This document shows, piece by piece, positions 25,974 through 34,850 of a DNA stretch of 64,000 nt. Location of the stretch: assembly GCF_907164555.1 (NCBI RefSeq), contig NZ_CAJQZC010000010.1, positions 1-64,000 of the forward strand. The letters are read 5' to 3'. Both the position numbers and the translations under genes were made by a program. The DNA is from Paraburkholderia saeva. GTDB taxonomy: Bacteria; Pseudomonadota; Gammaproteobacteria; Burkholderiales; Burkholderiaceae. The number at the start of each line of letters is the position of its first letter. Position 1 is the stretch's first letter. The notes under the pieces were generated by a model, which saw only the letters and a list, made by a program, of their open reading frames with translations, searched no databases and was not told where the DNA came from.

Positions 25974-25997
25974 CGAAAGACGCATCAGCGTCTTTCG
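25974..25997 (+). other. Perfect 10-bp hairpin between cobK and cobM
   Basis: CGAAAGACGC and GCGTCTTTCG flank a 4-nt loop (ATCA), starting one base after the cobK stop. No U-tract follows, so it is not a standard terminator. It may protect the upstream mRNA from 3' decay or reduce cobM expression. The cobM ribosome binding site lies about 12 nt downstream. Confidence 0.6.
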
Positions 25998-26021
25998 TGC
26001 AAATGAAATGGGGAGTCGTAG

Positions 26022-26762
26022 ATGACCGTATTCTTTATTGGCGCCGGGCCGGGCGATCCTGAACTCATCACCGTGAAGGGACAAAAGCTCGTGCATCGCT
26101 GCCCGGTGATCCTGTATGCGGGTTCGCTGGTTCCCCCGGCGGTGCTCGCCGGCAACGTTGCTGAACGCGTCGTGAATACGGCGGACCTGAATCTCGACGA
26201 AATCATCGCGCTGCTCGCAGAAGCACACGCAAAAGGACAGGACGTCGCCCGCGTGCACTCCGGCGATCCTTCGCTCTTTGGCGCGATCGGTGAACAGATC
26301 CGCCGGTTACGCGCGCTGGATATTCCCTTTGAGATCGTGCCTGGCGTGACGGCGACGGCTGCGTGCGCGGCGACGCTTGGCGTCGAGCTTACGTTGCCCG
26401 ATGTATCGCAGACGCTGATCCTGACGCGCTATGCGCGCAAGACCAGCATGCCGGAAGGCGAGGCGCTCGGCGATCTCGCGCGACATCGGGCGACGATGGC
26501 GATACACCTTGGCGTGCGGCATCTCGCGAGCATCGTCGATGAACTGGTGCCGCACTACGGCGCGGATTGTCCGGTAGCGGTTGTTTATCGGGCGAGCTGG
26601 CCCGATGAGGAACGCGTTGTCGGCACGCTGGGTGATATCTGCGGGAAAGTGCAGGGCACGCAGATCGAGCGGACCGCGCTGATTCTTGTCGGGCGCGTGC
26701 TGGATGCAGAGGGGTTCAGCGATTCGTCGCTTTACGCGAAGGCAGCGCGGCCGGTCGAATGA
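26022..26762 (+). CDS. cobM: Precorrin-4 C11-methyltransferase
   Basis: Methylates C11 of precorrin-4. The 246-residue tetrapyrrole methylase begins FIGAGPGDPELITVKGQ and shows YAGSLVPPAVL, ARVHSGDPSLFGAIGEQ and VPGVTATAACAATLGVELTLP, all CobM/CbiF-specific. GGGGAG lies before the ATG. It is the last gene of the cobL unit, ending just before a strong bidirectional terminator. Confidence 0.96.
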   Translation: MTVFFIGAGPGDPELITVKGQKLVHRCPVILYAGSLVPPAVLAGNVAERVVNTADLNLDEIIALLAEAHAKGQDVARVHSGDPSLFGAIGEQIRRLRALDIPFEIVPGVTATAACAATLGVELTLPDVSQTLILTRYARKTSMPEGEALGDLARHRATMAIHLGVRHLASIVDELVPHYGADCPVAVVYRASWPDEERVVGTLGDICGKVQGTQIERTALILVGRVLDAEGFSDSSLYAKAARPVE

Positions 26763-26768
26763 TCGCGC

Positions 26769-26801
26769 CTGCGGCTTCCTTGTCAGAACAGGAAGCCGCA
26801 G
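26769..26801. terminator. Strong hairpin between cobM and mctP
   Basis: A perfect 12-bp stem (CTGCGGCTTCCT at 26769-26780 with AGGAAGCCGCAG at 26790-26801) with a 9-nt loop lies between two convergent genes. It lacks a clear U-tract on either side but is placed to stop transcription or stabilise transcripts from both. Confidence 0.6.
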
Positions 26802-26819
26802 TCAGCCGGTGACGCGCCG

Positions 26820-28298
26820 TTAATGCTGACGCGCGTGCGACGGTTCAGTCGAAGCATGCGGTTGTGTCATCGCGCTCACGATCGCAAAGACGATCACGTT
26901 CACGGCCAGCGCGAGGAAGCCGATATTGACGTCCTTCAGGCTGTCGGGCAGGTACGGGAATAACTGCGCAACGCTCAGATGCAGGGTCGTTGTGAGTGCA
27001 ACCACGAAGACGCCCGCCAGAATCCCGCAAAACGCGCCCTGTTTCGTCGCGCGGTTGCGCTTTGCAAGACTGCACAGCAGCGCGGGGAACAGCTGCGTGA
27101 CGAAGCTGTAACCCATCAGCAGCAGCGCAACGATTGTATCGCCGCCATGCAGCGTAAAGCCGACTGCGACGAGCGCAACCGCCGGCACGAGCAGGCGCGC
27201 CAGCTTGCCGACCTTTGCATCGGAAGCGTTTCGCTGCAGTGCACCACGATAGACGTCGTTGGCGAGCAGCGTCGATGCGCTTGTGAGGATCATCGAGCCC
27301 GGCACGAGCGCCGTCAGGACACCGGCCGCGCCAATCACGCCGACAAACCACGGGTCGAAGGTCTGGATCGACAGGCGGAACAGCGACAGGTCGATATCGC
27401 CGCCCTTGAGGCCCGGCACTTTCAGCACGGCGGCAAAGCCAACAAAGAACACGAACAGCAGGATCAGCTGGTAGAGCGGCAGAACCATGGCGTTACGCCG
27501 GAAGATCCGCTCGTCGCGCGCGGTATAGATCGAGCCGAACGTGTGCGGCCACATGAAAAAGCCGAGCGCCGTCAGGAGAACAGTGGACTGGAACCACGTC
27601 ACGCTCGACCCTTTGGCCGGGAAGGTCAGGAACCCGGGCCGCGCGGCATCGATCGTGTGGAACATCTCACTCAGTCCGCCGTAATGATGAATCGGCAGAT
27701 AGATGCCGAGAAACAGCACGATCGCGAGAATCAGCACGTCTTTCACGACCGAGTTCCATGCCGAGCCGCGAACGCCCGACACCATCACATAAGCCGTCAC
27801 GACCACGGCGCCAATCCAGATCGCCGCCGTCGACGAAATTGCGCCATACGATGCGGTCGCGACAATGATGCCCAGTCCCTTCAGCTGAAGCACCAGATAC
27901 GGAATCAACGCTGCAACGCCGACCAGCGCCACGAGCACGCCAAGCGCCGGGCTGTCGTATTTGCGGGCAAAGAAGTGCGACTGCGAAACGAGGCGTTGCG
28001 CTTTGGCATAGCGCCAGATGGGCGGCAAAAGCCAGTACGACAGGATGTACGCGAGCGTGCCGTAGGCAAGGATGTAATAGACGGGCGCACCTTTGCCGTA
28101 CGCAAAACCGCTGCCGCCAAGGAACGTGAACGTCGTATAGATTTCGCCCGCCATGAGCAGGAACACGAATGCGGTGCCGAAGCTGCGGCCGCCTACGGTC
28201 CATTGCTCGAGGTTCATGTCGTGCCCGCGGCGCGCGCGCACGCCCAGATACAGCGCGACAAGCGTGACGGCCGCAATCAGGATCAGTGCGCTGCTCAT
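26820..28298 (-). CDS. mctP: Sodium:solute symporter, MctP-type monocarboxylate permease
   Basis: A 492-residue SSSF-family carrier with about 13 membrane helices, resembling MctP, which takes up lactate, pyruvate, propionate and alanine. Visible family features are the N-terminal WTVGGRSFGTAFVFLLMAGEIYT, PHTFGSIYTARDERIFRRN, and VPGSMILTSASTLLANDVYR. It is preceded, with a 4-bp overlap, by a DUF3311 small membrane protein, the standard partner arrangement of this transporter type. The substrate is inferred from family only. Confidence 0.88.
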   Translation of the reverse strand: MSSALILIAAVTLVALYLGVRARRGHDMNLEQWTVGGRSFGTAFVFLLMAGEIYTTFTFLGGSGFAYGKGAPVYYILAYGTLAYILSYWLLPPIWRYAKAQRLVSQSHFFARKYDSPALGVLVALVGVAALIPYLVLQLKGLGIIVATASYGAISSTAAIWIGAVVVTAYVMVSGVRGSAWNSVVKDVLILAIVLFLGIYLPIHHYGGLSEMFHTIDAARPGFLTFPAKGSSVTWFQSTVLLTALGFFMWPHTFGSIYTARDERIFRRNAMVLPLYQLILLFVFFVGFAAVLKVPGLKGGDIDLSLFRLSIQTFDPWFVGVIGAAGVLTALVPGSMILTSASTLLANDVYRGALQRNASDAKVGKLARLLVPAVALVAVGFTLHGGDTIVALLLMGYSFVTQLFPALLCSLAKRNRATKQGAFCGILAGVFVVALTTTLHLSVAQLFPYLPDSLKDVNIGFLALAVNVIVFAIVSAMTQPHASTEPSHARQH

Positions 28299-28510
28299 GA
28301 ATGCACCTCCGCGGTATCGTCAGTGACCTCGCGGTTGACCGGATCGAAGCGATAAATGATTCCCATGATCACGGCACCGGCGACGACCCAGAATACAATC
28401 CACGCAAGCACGAACGGCATGCCTAGCACGAGCGGCTCGACGCGGTTGACGAAGGGAATTCCAAGCAGGATACCGATGAACGGCAGGGCGGCCAGCAGGC
28501 GAAACAGCAT
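28295..28510 (-). CDS. DUF3311 small membrane protein, MctP partner
   Basis: 71 residues with two hydrophobic segments (about 4-20 and 27-50) and the DUF3311 pattern PFVNRVEPLVLGMPFVLAW. Such proteins are found directly upstream of SSSF carriers and probably act as an accessory subunit. The start is supported by GAGGAG about 8 nt before the ATG; the frame runs open to 28678, but that part is not family-like. It overlaps mctP by 4 bp. Confidence 0.88.
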   Translation of the reverse strand: MLFRLLAALPFIGILLGIPFVNRVEPLVLGMPFVLAWIVFWVVAGAVIMGIIYRFDPVNREVTDDTAEVHS

Positions 28511-28840
28511 AGGACAGCTCCTCAACGCGGTAGATACGTCTGGTGGATTCTGTATGTTGTCGCAGGGACTGTATGCCTGGTCTGTCCTCGCCGTAAAGGC
28601 CTTCAAAAAAACTGAAGGGCAGTTGTAAGAACCGGGCGTCGCGGAGTACTCTTCAGGCAGCACACCGCATGCGGCCATTCCTGCCTGTGCTCCGGTATCA
28701 TCGTTTGAAGAGACGCCGTTACACTGTCATGCCCGCCTGCAGGTATGACCTGATTCTGGTTGCGGCCATTCACATAACAATACGCTGCCCAACGTTGGCG
28801 ATGCGGACGTTGGGTTAGCCCTTCGATGCGAAGCGCACCC
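28511..28840. other. Non-coding stretch between DUF3311–mctP and marC
   Basis: 330 bp separating divergent genes; it must hold both promoters, but I see no convincing -35/-10 pair. The notable element is an inverted repeat, CCCAACGT (28788-28795) and ACGTTGGG (28807-28814), 26 bp before the marC start. Its left arm is part of the palindrome CCAACGTTGG. It may be an operator. Confidence 0.5.
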
Positions 28841-29512
28841 ATGGTAGAGAGCCTGATCTCGGACATCCTGTTTGGCTTTACCGGATTGATCAGCATCATC
28901 AATCCGATCGGCGTCGCATTTGTGTTTCTGGACCGCACTGAATCGCTCACTAACGAAGAGCGCGCGGTGCTCGCCAAGAAGGTCGCCATCAATGCCAGCA
29001 TCGTTCTTCTCGTCGCGTTTTTTCTCGGCACGCCGGTGCTTCATTTTTTCGGCATCTCTATCCAGGCTTTGCGCATAGGCGGCGGCCTCGCGGTGGCCGT
29101 CAGCGGCTGGCAGATGCTTAACGCGCCGGACGTGCGGCCCGGTGCTGCAGCGGTGCGCAATGTGGATGGCGACAATGCCATGTCGAAGGCGTTCTTTCCG
29201 CTGACGATGCCGCTCACCACGGGTCCCGGCTCGCTTGCCACGGCGATTGCGCTGACGGCGAACCGCACCCACAAGCTCACTGATTTTGTTTTGTCCGCGG
29301 TTGCTTCGATTGCGATCACGGCCCTGATCGGCATCGCGATCTACCTGACGTATAGCCGCGCCACGCTCTTTGCCCGCTACCTGGGCATTGACGGAACCAA
29401 GGTTGCGATGCGCGTTTCTTCGTTTCTGCTGCTGTGCATCGGCGTGCAGATCATATTGACGGGTCTCGGCGAATTCCTGACTCCGATAGCCCAGCTGCGC
29501 GTAGCGCCGTAG
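28841..29512 (+). CDS. MarC-family integral membrane protein
   Basis: A 223-residue protein with six predicted membrane helices and the MarC/UPF0056 signatures IINPIGVAFVFL near the N-terminus and MPLTTGPGSLATAIAL in the middle. The function of the family is unresolved; the earlier link to multiple antibiotic resistance was not upheld. The start could also be the ATG 15 bp upstream. It stands alone, divergent from the DUF3311–mctP pair. Confidence 0.87.
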   Translation: MVESLISDILFGFTGLISIINPIGVAFVFLDRTESLTNEERAVLAKKVAINASIVLLVAFFLGTPVLHFFGISIQALRIGGGLAVAVSGWQMLNAPDVRPGAAAVRNVDGDNAMSKAFFPLTMPLTTGPGSLATAIALTANRTHKLTDFVLSAVASIAITALIGIAIYLTYSRATLFARYLGIDGTKVAMRVSSFLLLCIGVQIILTGLGEFLTPIAQLRVAP

Positions 29513-29564
29513 GCATTGCAGATGCCCTGAGCGTGTCGATGCGCAGTATCACAGGAGGTGGATC

Positions 29565-30398
29565 ATGTGCCGCTGGCTTGCCTATACGGGTAACCCCATC
29601 CAGCTCGAGACGGTGCTGTTTCGCGCCGAGCATTCGCTGATCGACCAGAGCCTGCATTCACGCATGGGGCATACGACCACCAACGGCGACGGTTTTGGCG
29701 TCGGCTGGTACGGCACGCCGACCGACATTCCGTTTCGCTATCGATGCGTGCAGCCCGCGTGGAGCGACCGCAACCTGCGAGAGGCGGCGCGCGCGGTCAG
29801 AGCGCCGCTCTTCGTTGCGCACATCCGCGCGGCCACCGATACGCCCGCGCAGGAAACCAACTGTCATCCGTTTCGCTATGGGCGCTGGCTCTTCATGCAC
29901 AACGGACTGATCCGCAATTATCCGAGTGTCAGGCGCGACCTGATGATGGCGATCGATCCCGATCTCTTTGCTTCAGTGGAAGGGTCGACCGATTCGGAGG
30001 TGATGTTCTATCTGGCGCTCACGTTCGGGCTGGAACTGGCGCCCGTTACGGCACTTGAGCGGATGGTGGCGGTCGTGGAGGAGGCAGGGCGACGGCATGG
30101 CGTCGAGCATCCGTTGAACATGACCGTGTGCGCGACCGATGGCGAGCAGATCGTGGCCGTTCGTTACTCGAGCGAGAGACAGTCGCGCTCGCTCTTTCAC
30201 AGTACGTCATTTCGCCATCTGCGGGAGTTGTATCCCGAAGACGACCGCATCAAGATGGCCGGCGACGATGCGTATCTTGTTCTGTCGGAGCCGCTCGTCG
30301 ATCTGCCCGGCGTGTGGCAGGAAATCCCCGAGAGTGTGGCCGTCGTGACGAAAGGCCCCAGCGTCGAGAAGTTTGCGTTCACGCCGGCGCTGCCCTGA
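29565..30398 (+). CDS. Class II glutamine amidotransferase (YafJ/EgtC-like)
   Basis: A 277-residue Ntn-type amidotransferase. After removal of Met1, the nucleophile would be Cys2 (MCRWLAY). NGDGFGVGWYG, ATDTPAQETNCHPF and WLFMHNGLIRNY are the glutamine-binding motifs of the family. It lacks any synthase domain, so it is a stand-alone YafJ-like enzyme whose acceptor is unknown. It is preceded by an excellent ribosome binding site (AGGAGG). The neighbours give no pathway clue. Confidence 0.88.
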   Translation: MCRWLAYTGNPIQLETVLFRAEHSLIDQSLHSRMGHTTTNGDGFGVGWYGTPTDIPFRYRCVQPAWSDRNLREAARAVRAPLFVAHIRAATDTPAQETNCHPFRYGRWLFMHNGLIRNYPSVRRDLMMAIDPDLFASVEGSTDSEVMFYLALTFGLELAPVTALERMVAVVEEAGRRHGVEHPLNMTVCATDGEQIVAVRYSSERQSRSLFHSTSFRHLRELYPEDDRIKMAGDDAYLVLSEPLVDLPGVWQEIPESVAVVTKGPSVEKFAFTPALP

Positions 30399-30410
30399 CG
30401 GCGGCGCGGC

Positions 30411-31034
30411 TTACACCGCGCGACGGATTTCGGCCACGCCGAACGCGGCAAGCGCGAGACCTGCCATGCGGTCGATCAGCTGGCGCATCCGCGTGCCGAG
30501 CGCGTGGCGCGCGCCCGAAACTGCTGTGACGAGAAAACACCACCATGCAATCGATCCACAGAACACGCCGGAAACAGTTGTCAGCGCAACGCTTGTCGAA
30601 AACGGTCCACGTGGCGCAAGTGTCGCGAAGAGCGCGGCGAACATGATGATCGTCTGCGGGTTGGTCAGGGTGAGGAGCAGCGAACTTGCGTAGGCGCGCG
30701 CGGCGCCGGCAGAGGGCGCTTCGGTTGAACTGGCGTTTTCCGCAGCGGGTTTCTGCATCAACGTGCGTACGCCGATGTAGAGCAGGAAGAGCCCGGCGAC
30801 GAAATGCAGCGGCCGGTCATACGCGAGCATGAACTGCGAAATGCTGACCATGCCCAATGCGGCGACGAGACCATACAGTGCATCGCCGCTCGCGATCCCG
30901 AAGCCGATCGCAAGGCCGGCGCGCGGCCCTTCAGTCAACGTGCGACGGATGCACAACATGCCCATCGGACCAACGGGCGCTGCGACCGCGAGCCCGACGC
31001 CCGCCGCAGTGAGAAAGAGACCTGCACCCGCCAT
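30411..31034 (-). CDS. LysE-family amino-acid exporter
   Basis: 207 residues with about six hydrophobic helices. The N-terminal GVGLAVAAPVGPMGMLCIRRTL carries the family's PxGP motif, and LLTLTNPQTIIMFAALF the second conserved NP motif. LysE/RhtB proteins export amino acids or derivatives by proton antiport. The substrate is not predictable here. It is convergent with the amidotransferase gene. Confidence 0.88.
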   Translation of the reverse strand: MAGAGLFLTAAGVGLAVAAPVGPMGMLCIRRTLTEGPRAGLAIGFGIASGDALYGLVAALGMVSISQFMLAYDRPLHFVAGLFLLYIGVRTLMQKPAAENASSTEAPSAGAARAYASSLLLTLTNPQTIIMFAALFATLAPRGPFSTSVALTTVSGVFCGSIAWWCFLVTAVSGARHALGTRMRQLIDRMAGLALAAFGVAEIRRAV

Positions 31035-31127
31035 GAATGCTCCAGAACCAGAATTTTTGTTTGTCTTGTGATGAGGCGGCTGCGCTACATGCGCCTGAAC
31101 CCGTTCAGACCCGCAGCCTGTCGACCG

Positions 31128-31517
31128 TTATATATAGCACACCGCCTCGACGCGATAGCCGTCCGGATCGATGGCGAACGCTGCATAGTAATTCGCGCTG
31201 TACTGCGGACGCAGCCCTGGCGGCCCGTTATCCGTCCCGCCCGCGGCGAGCGCAGCGCGATGGAAAGCGTCGATCGATGCGCGATCGTCAGCCTTGAAGC
31301 AGAGATGCAGACCCGATTCCGGATCCGGCTGCACGGGGTGTGGCGCGAGGACCAGCCACAGGACGGGCTCGTCGCGTCCGTAAGCGACGGCGTCCTCGAC
31401 ATCGCGCAGACGTGCGTAGCCGAGCGCGCCCATTACCGCATCGTAGAACGTGCGGGTTCTATCCAGATTGGCGATTCCAACCGAAAGATGATCGATCACG
31501 ATGTTTTCTCCATTCAC
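31128..31517 (-). CDS. VOC-family (glyoxalase/dioxygenase fold) protein
   Basis: A 129-residue single VOC domain: IDHLSVGIANLDRTRTFYDAV at the N-terminus, HLCFKADDRASIDAFH, and the C-terminal YYAAFAIDPDGYRVEAVCY. His at the first strand, His in the centre and Glu near the end are in the usual metal-ligand places. Members include glyoxalases and resistance proteins; the actual reaction is unknown. It is divergent from a proline iminopeptidase gene. Confidence 0.85.
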   Translation of the reverse strand: MNGENIVIDHLSVGIANLDRTRTFYDAVMGALGYARLRDVEDAVAYGRDEPVLWLVLAPHPVQPDPESGLHLCFKADDRASIDAFHRAALAAGGTDNGPPGLRPQYSANYYAAFAIDPDGYRVEAVCYI

Positions 31518-31656
31518 GAGAGACCAGCGCTAGCGACAGGCGTCGCCGGATCAAGGCAACATTAATACAGTAGCCTGAAGGTGCAAAGCGGTTGCGTATG
31601 AAATGGATTAATCTGCAACTGTTAAACGCTATTTAAAACGGGAATCGCGTCAAATA

Positions 31657-32634
31657 ATGGAAACGCAAGAACGCTTTGAAGACGGCATGCTCGACGTCGG
31701 TGATGGACATACGATCTATTGGCGCACCCAGGGGAACGCACAGGCACCCGCCATCGTGATCCTGCACGGCGGACCCGGCGGCGCGATGAATCCGCAGTGG
31801 GCCGATCTGCTCGACGCGCAGAAGTGGCGCATCGTTCTCTTCGATCAACGCGGCTGCGGCAGGTCGACGCCGTTTGGCGAGTTGCGAAACAACGGCCTTG
31901 CAGATCTCGTCGGCGACATCGAAGCGTTGCGCGAGCATCTGGGCATCGCGCAATGGGCGGTATTTGGCGGATCGTGGGGCACGACGCTCGGGCTCGCGTA
32001 CGGTGCGGCGCATCCATCGCGCTGCCTGGGCTTTCTGCTGCGCGGCATCTACCTCGCGCGCAGCGAAGATACCGACTGGTTCCTGTGGGGCGTCCGGCGC
32101 GTCTATCCCGACGTGCACGCGCGTTTTCTCGACGCAATCGAACAGGCCGCTGGCCGCAGGCCTGCAAGTGCACGCGAGGTGCTCGAATTCAGTGGCGCGC
32201 CGCTTTCGCGTTTCGATGCGACCAGTACCGCGCTTGCGCGCGCGTGGCGTGACTATGAGTCGACGTTATCGCGCGTGAATCACGAAAAACAGGAGGACGA
32301 GAGCGACGCACGCACGGAAGAAGAATCGTCGCGCGCGGCGATCGCGATGGCGCTGCTCGAGCGCCACTATATGGCCGACGAACTGCCGCCGCCTGCGCTG
32401 CTTCCCGCCGTGCCGCGCTTTGCGCACCTGCCGTGCCAGATCGTGCATGGCCGCTTCGACATGGTGTGTCCCGCCGATCAGGCCCAGGCCCTGGCCGACG
32501 CGTGGCCGGGCGCGACGTTTCAGATCGTCGATGCAGCCGGCCACTGGACGTTCGATCCCGGCGTTGCAACGGTCTTGCGGGAGGCGGGTAAGCGGCTGCG
32601 CATCGAAATGGACGGCGCAAAGCCAGCCGCTTAA
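31657..32634 (+). CDS. pip: Proline iminopeptidase (S33 alpha/beta hydrolase)
   Basis: Removes N-terminal proline from peptides; cytoplasmic. The 325-residue protein has the oxyanion motif LHGGPGGAMNP, FDQRGCGRS, the nucleophile elbow GGSWGTTLGLAY (Ser about residue 110), the acid Asp in GRFDMVCP and the catalytic His in DAAGHWTF. The GGPGG and DQRG motifs are specific to this S33 subfamily. It appears monocistronic. Confidence 0.9.
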   Translation: METQERFEDGMLDVGDGHTIYWRTQGNAQAPAIVILHGGPGGAMNPQWADLLDAQKWRIVLFDQRGCGRSTPFGELRNNGLADLVGDIEALREHLGIAQWAVFGGSWGTTLGLAYGAAHPSRCLGFLLRGIYLARSEDTDWFLWGVRRVYPDVHARFLDAIEQAAGRRPASAREVLEFSGAPLSRFDATSTALARAWRDYESTLSRVNHEKQEDESDARTEEESSRAAIAMALLERHYMADELPPPALLPAVPRFAHLPCQIVHGRFDMVCPADQAQALADAWPGATFQIVDAAGHWTFDPGVATVLREAGKRLRIEMDGAKPAA

Positions 32635-32668
32635 GCAGTTAAGCAGTGAGGATTGCGCAGTTGGCCGC

Positions 32669-34126
32669 TCAAGCCGCCTGGGTGGCCGCGACCTTGCGGT
32701 CCGTGATTTCGGCTGCCTTGTCCGTCAAGTTAGACGCGTTCGACGCGCGAAGCATGCGCATCTGTCCGGGTTCCGGTCGCAGGCCGACCGCGTTCATCAA
32801 CCGGTAGAGCGTGGCGCGCGAGACACCCAGTTCTTCGGCCGCCCCGGACAGGTTGTAGCCGTGTCTGCGCAGTGCCTGCTGGACAGCGGCGCGTTCCGCT
32901 TCCGCGCGAATCTCCGACAGGGTGCGCCGCGCATTTTCCGGATCGACGGGCAGGCCCAGATCCGCCGCCGTGATGAAACGGCCTTCCGCCATCACCACGG
33001 CGCGTCGGACGCAGTTGAACAGTTCGCGTACGTTGCCCGGCCATGTATAGCTGCACATTGCCGTGATCGCGTCCGATGTGAAGCCGCGCAGCTTGCGCGA
33101 ATTGTCGCGGCGGAACATGTCGAGGGCGTAGCTGGCGAGCAGCTTGACGTCTTCGCCGCGCTCGCAAAGCGGCGGCTCGCTGAGTTTCAGCACACACAAA
33201 CGATGGTACAGGTCGGCGCGGAACCGGCCCGCTTCCACAGCGGCTTCCAGATTCACGTGGGTGGCGGAAATCACGCGCACGTCGACCTTGATCGAGCCCG
33301 TGCCGCCGAGACGTTCAATCGTGCCTTCCTGCAGGAAGCGCAGCAGAACGGCCTGGCATTCGATCGGCATGTCGCCGATTTCGTCCAGAAAGAGCGTGCC
33401 CCCGTGGGCTGCTTCGATGCGGCCGATCTTGCGTTGCGCCGCGCCGGTAAACGCGCCGCGCTCATGGCCGAACAGTTCGGACTGGAGGAGGGTTGGCGGC
33501 ACGGCCGCGCAATTGATCGCGACGTATTCGCTCTCCGCGCGGGTCGACCGTTCGTGAATGGCACGTGCGGTCAGTTCCTTGCCGGTTCCCGAGGCGCCCG
33601 CGATGAAGACCGGCGCATCGTTCTGCGCGCATTTGTCGATGCCTCTATAAAGCTGCAGCATCGCATCGCACTGGCCGATCATTTCATGGCGCCCGAGCGT
33701 CAGCTGCTGCGGCATGGCCGCGCGCGAGCGCAGCGACGACAACCCGTGAGCGTGACCCAGCGCGAACGTCAGGCGCTCGTCGACGCAGGGCATCGTGACA
33801 AAGTCGAAACAGTAGTCGAGGATGAACCGGCGCAGCGATTCGTCGTCCGTCTGGCCCGGCCAGACCGCCGCAATCCAGGTTGTATGCGTACGCTCCAGAC
33901 AGGATTCGAGCGCACGCAGATGCTGGGAGGTGCAGTCTCTCGGCACTTCCACGAGGCCAACCGAGATCTCGGAGCAATCGAGAATATGCTCGGCTTCGGC
34001 AACGGAAGTTGTATAGGCAACGTGCCATCCTGCCTCTTCAAGGAAGCGGACAATGCGTTCGTCGCCTGAAGGTAAAACGCACAGCGCAACGCGCGATGCG
34101 ACGTCTGACGTGCAGATCGTATCCAT
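32669..34126 (-). CDS. Sigma-54 activator with degenerate receiver domain (VpsR-like)
   Basis: 485 residues. Residues 1-120 resemble a receiver, but the phosphoacceptor position is Glu (GLVEVP, residue 60) and the conserved Lys is Met (VTMP), so it is unlikely to be phosphorylated. The AAA+ domain follows with Walker A GASGTGKE (about 177), the sigma-54 contact loop GAFTGA (about 224) and LFLDEIGDMP. A Fis-type HTH ends the protein (GYNLSGAAEELGVSRATLYRLM). VpsR-type proteins respond to c-di-GMP. The start at 34126 follows GGGGGC. It lies divergently from the Tad locus, whose leader holds a sigma-54 promoter. Confidence 0.9.
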   Translation of the reverse strand: MDTICTSDVASRVALCVLPSGDERIVRFLEEAGWHVAYTTSVAEAEHILDCSEISVGLVEVPRDCTSQHLRALESCLERTHTTWIAAVWPGQTDDESLRRFILDYCFDFVTMPCVDERLTFALGHAHGLSSLRSRAAMPQQLTLGRHEMIGQCDAMLQLYRGIDKCAQNDAPVFIAGASGTGKELTARAIHERSTRAESEYVAINCAAVPPTLLQSELFGHERGAFTGAAQRKIGRIEAAHGGTLFLDEIGDMPIECQAVLLRFLQEGTIERLGGTGSIKVDVRVISATHVNLEAAVEAGRFRADLYHRLCVLKLSEPPLCERGEDVKLLASYALDMFRRDNSRKLRGFTSDAITAMCSYTWPGNVRELFNCVRRAVVMAEGRFITAADLGLPVDPENARRTLSEIRAEAERAAVQQALRRHGYNLSGAAEELGVSRATLYRLMNAVGLRPEPGQMRMLRASNASNLTDKAAEITDRKVAATQAA

Positions 34127-34493
34127 GATGCCCCCGGTCCTGGATTCGAGCGCCCCGGGTAACGGCTTCCGGTTTGGCGCTTGAATCACATCGAAATTGC
34201 TTTAAGACTGCTGGTCTACAGTCGGCAGATTCCGATTTCACAGTTTGATCGACGTGTTCGCGCAGCGTGGTGACGCGGCGCGCAGTTTATTTGTTCAGAC
34301 AAATAGGCGTGCGATGTGAGCACGCTGAAACTGGATGGCGCAGCGAAACGTGCGCCTGTGCGGACGGTTAAACGTCATCTTGATACCCCCGTAATACGCT
34401 GGCCTGCTCTTCTACTGGCTTTTTTATGCGCTCTATGTTTGGCGCATGACAGTGAACATAGATCAAACAATCTTGAATTGCCATAGAAATAAA

Positions 34494-34518
34494 TGCCCCT
34501 CAAGTATTTTTCGGGGCA
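34494..34518. other. Hairpin with T-rich loop in the pre-Tad region
   Basis: TGCCCC (34494-34499) pairs with GGGGCA (34513-34518) around a 13-nt loop containing TATTTTT. An upstream ATTGCC could pair alternatively with GGCAAT. It is terminator-like but with no gene ending nearby, so it may end a small RNA or a long leader. Confidence 0.35.
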
Positions 34519-34818
34519 ATTGGGTGGTGGCGATGTGGTTTTTAAGCGTCACTAACTGATTCGATTTGTGCCTTCAGGAAAGGCCTAATTTGAAAAATCA
34601 TGGCTAACCCTGACCGTATGAATCAGCACGTGCGTCCGGAAACTTCAGTGTCGCCCATGGTCGCGTTGCAACACTGCTACATGTGGCGCGGGTGAGATGG
34701 AATCCCGTGCGGGGGCGTGGTGCTCATGGTGGGTTGCGCCGTTGCCTTCCGGATGGGCTGACGTGGCGCAGAGCGAGTCTGCATGCGGCTCGTAGCGTGG
34801 CGCCGAAGGTAGGTCGGA

Positions 34819-34850
34819 ATGATTCGGCGAGCGCTTGATCGTCGAATCAT
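34819..34850. repeat. Inverted repeat ATGATTCG-N16-CGAATCAT
   Basis: Two perfect 8-bp arms (34819-34826 and 34843-34850) lie about 340 bp upstream of the sigma-54 promoter. The spacing and position fit an enhancer site for a dimeric activator; binding by the adjacent VpsR-like protein is a guess. Confidence 0.45.

Noticed and set aside
26979..28355. 458-codon frame opposite mctP
   Set aside because: Antisense shadow; very rich in Arg, Gln and His, no domain, no ribosome binding site.
32626..32652. Tandem TTAAGCAG repeat after pip
   Set aside because: Only two imperfect copies; too short to be meaningful.
32420..34069. 549-codon frame spanning the end of pip and opposite the sigma-54 activator
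   Set aside because: Starts inside pip in another frame and runs antisense to a gene with intact Walker, GAFTGA and Fis motifs.
34168..34210. Possible sigma-54 promoter (TGGCGC ... TTGCTT) next to the activator gene
   Set aside because: The two elements are about 16 bases apart instead of five, so the spacing rules it out.
34600..34695. 31-codon frame beginning MANPDRMNQH in the gene-free region
   Set aside because: No ribosome binding site and no supporting context; kept only as part of the non-coding description.
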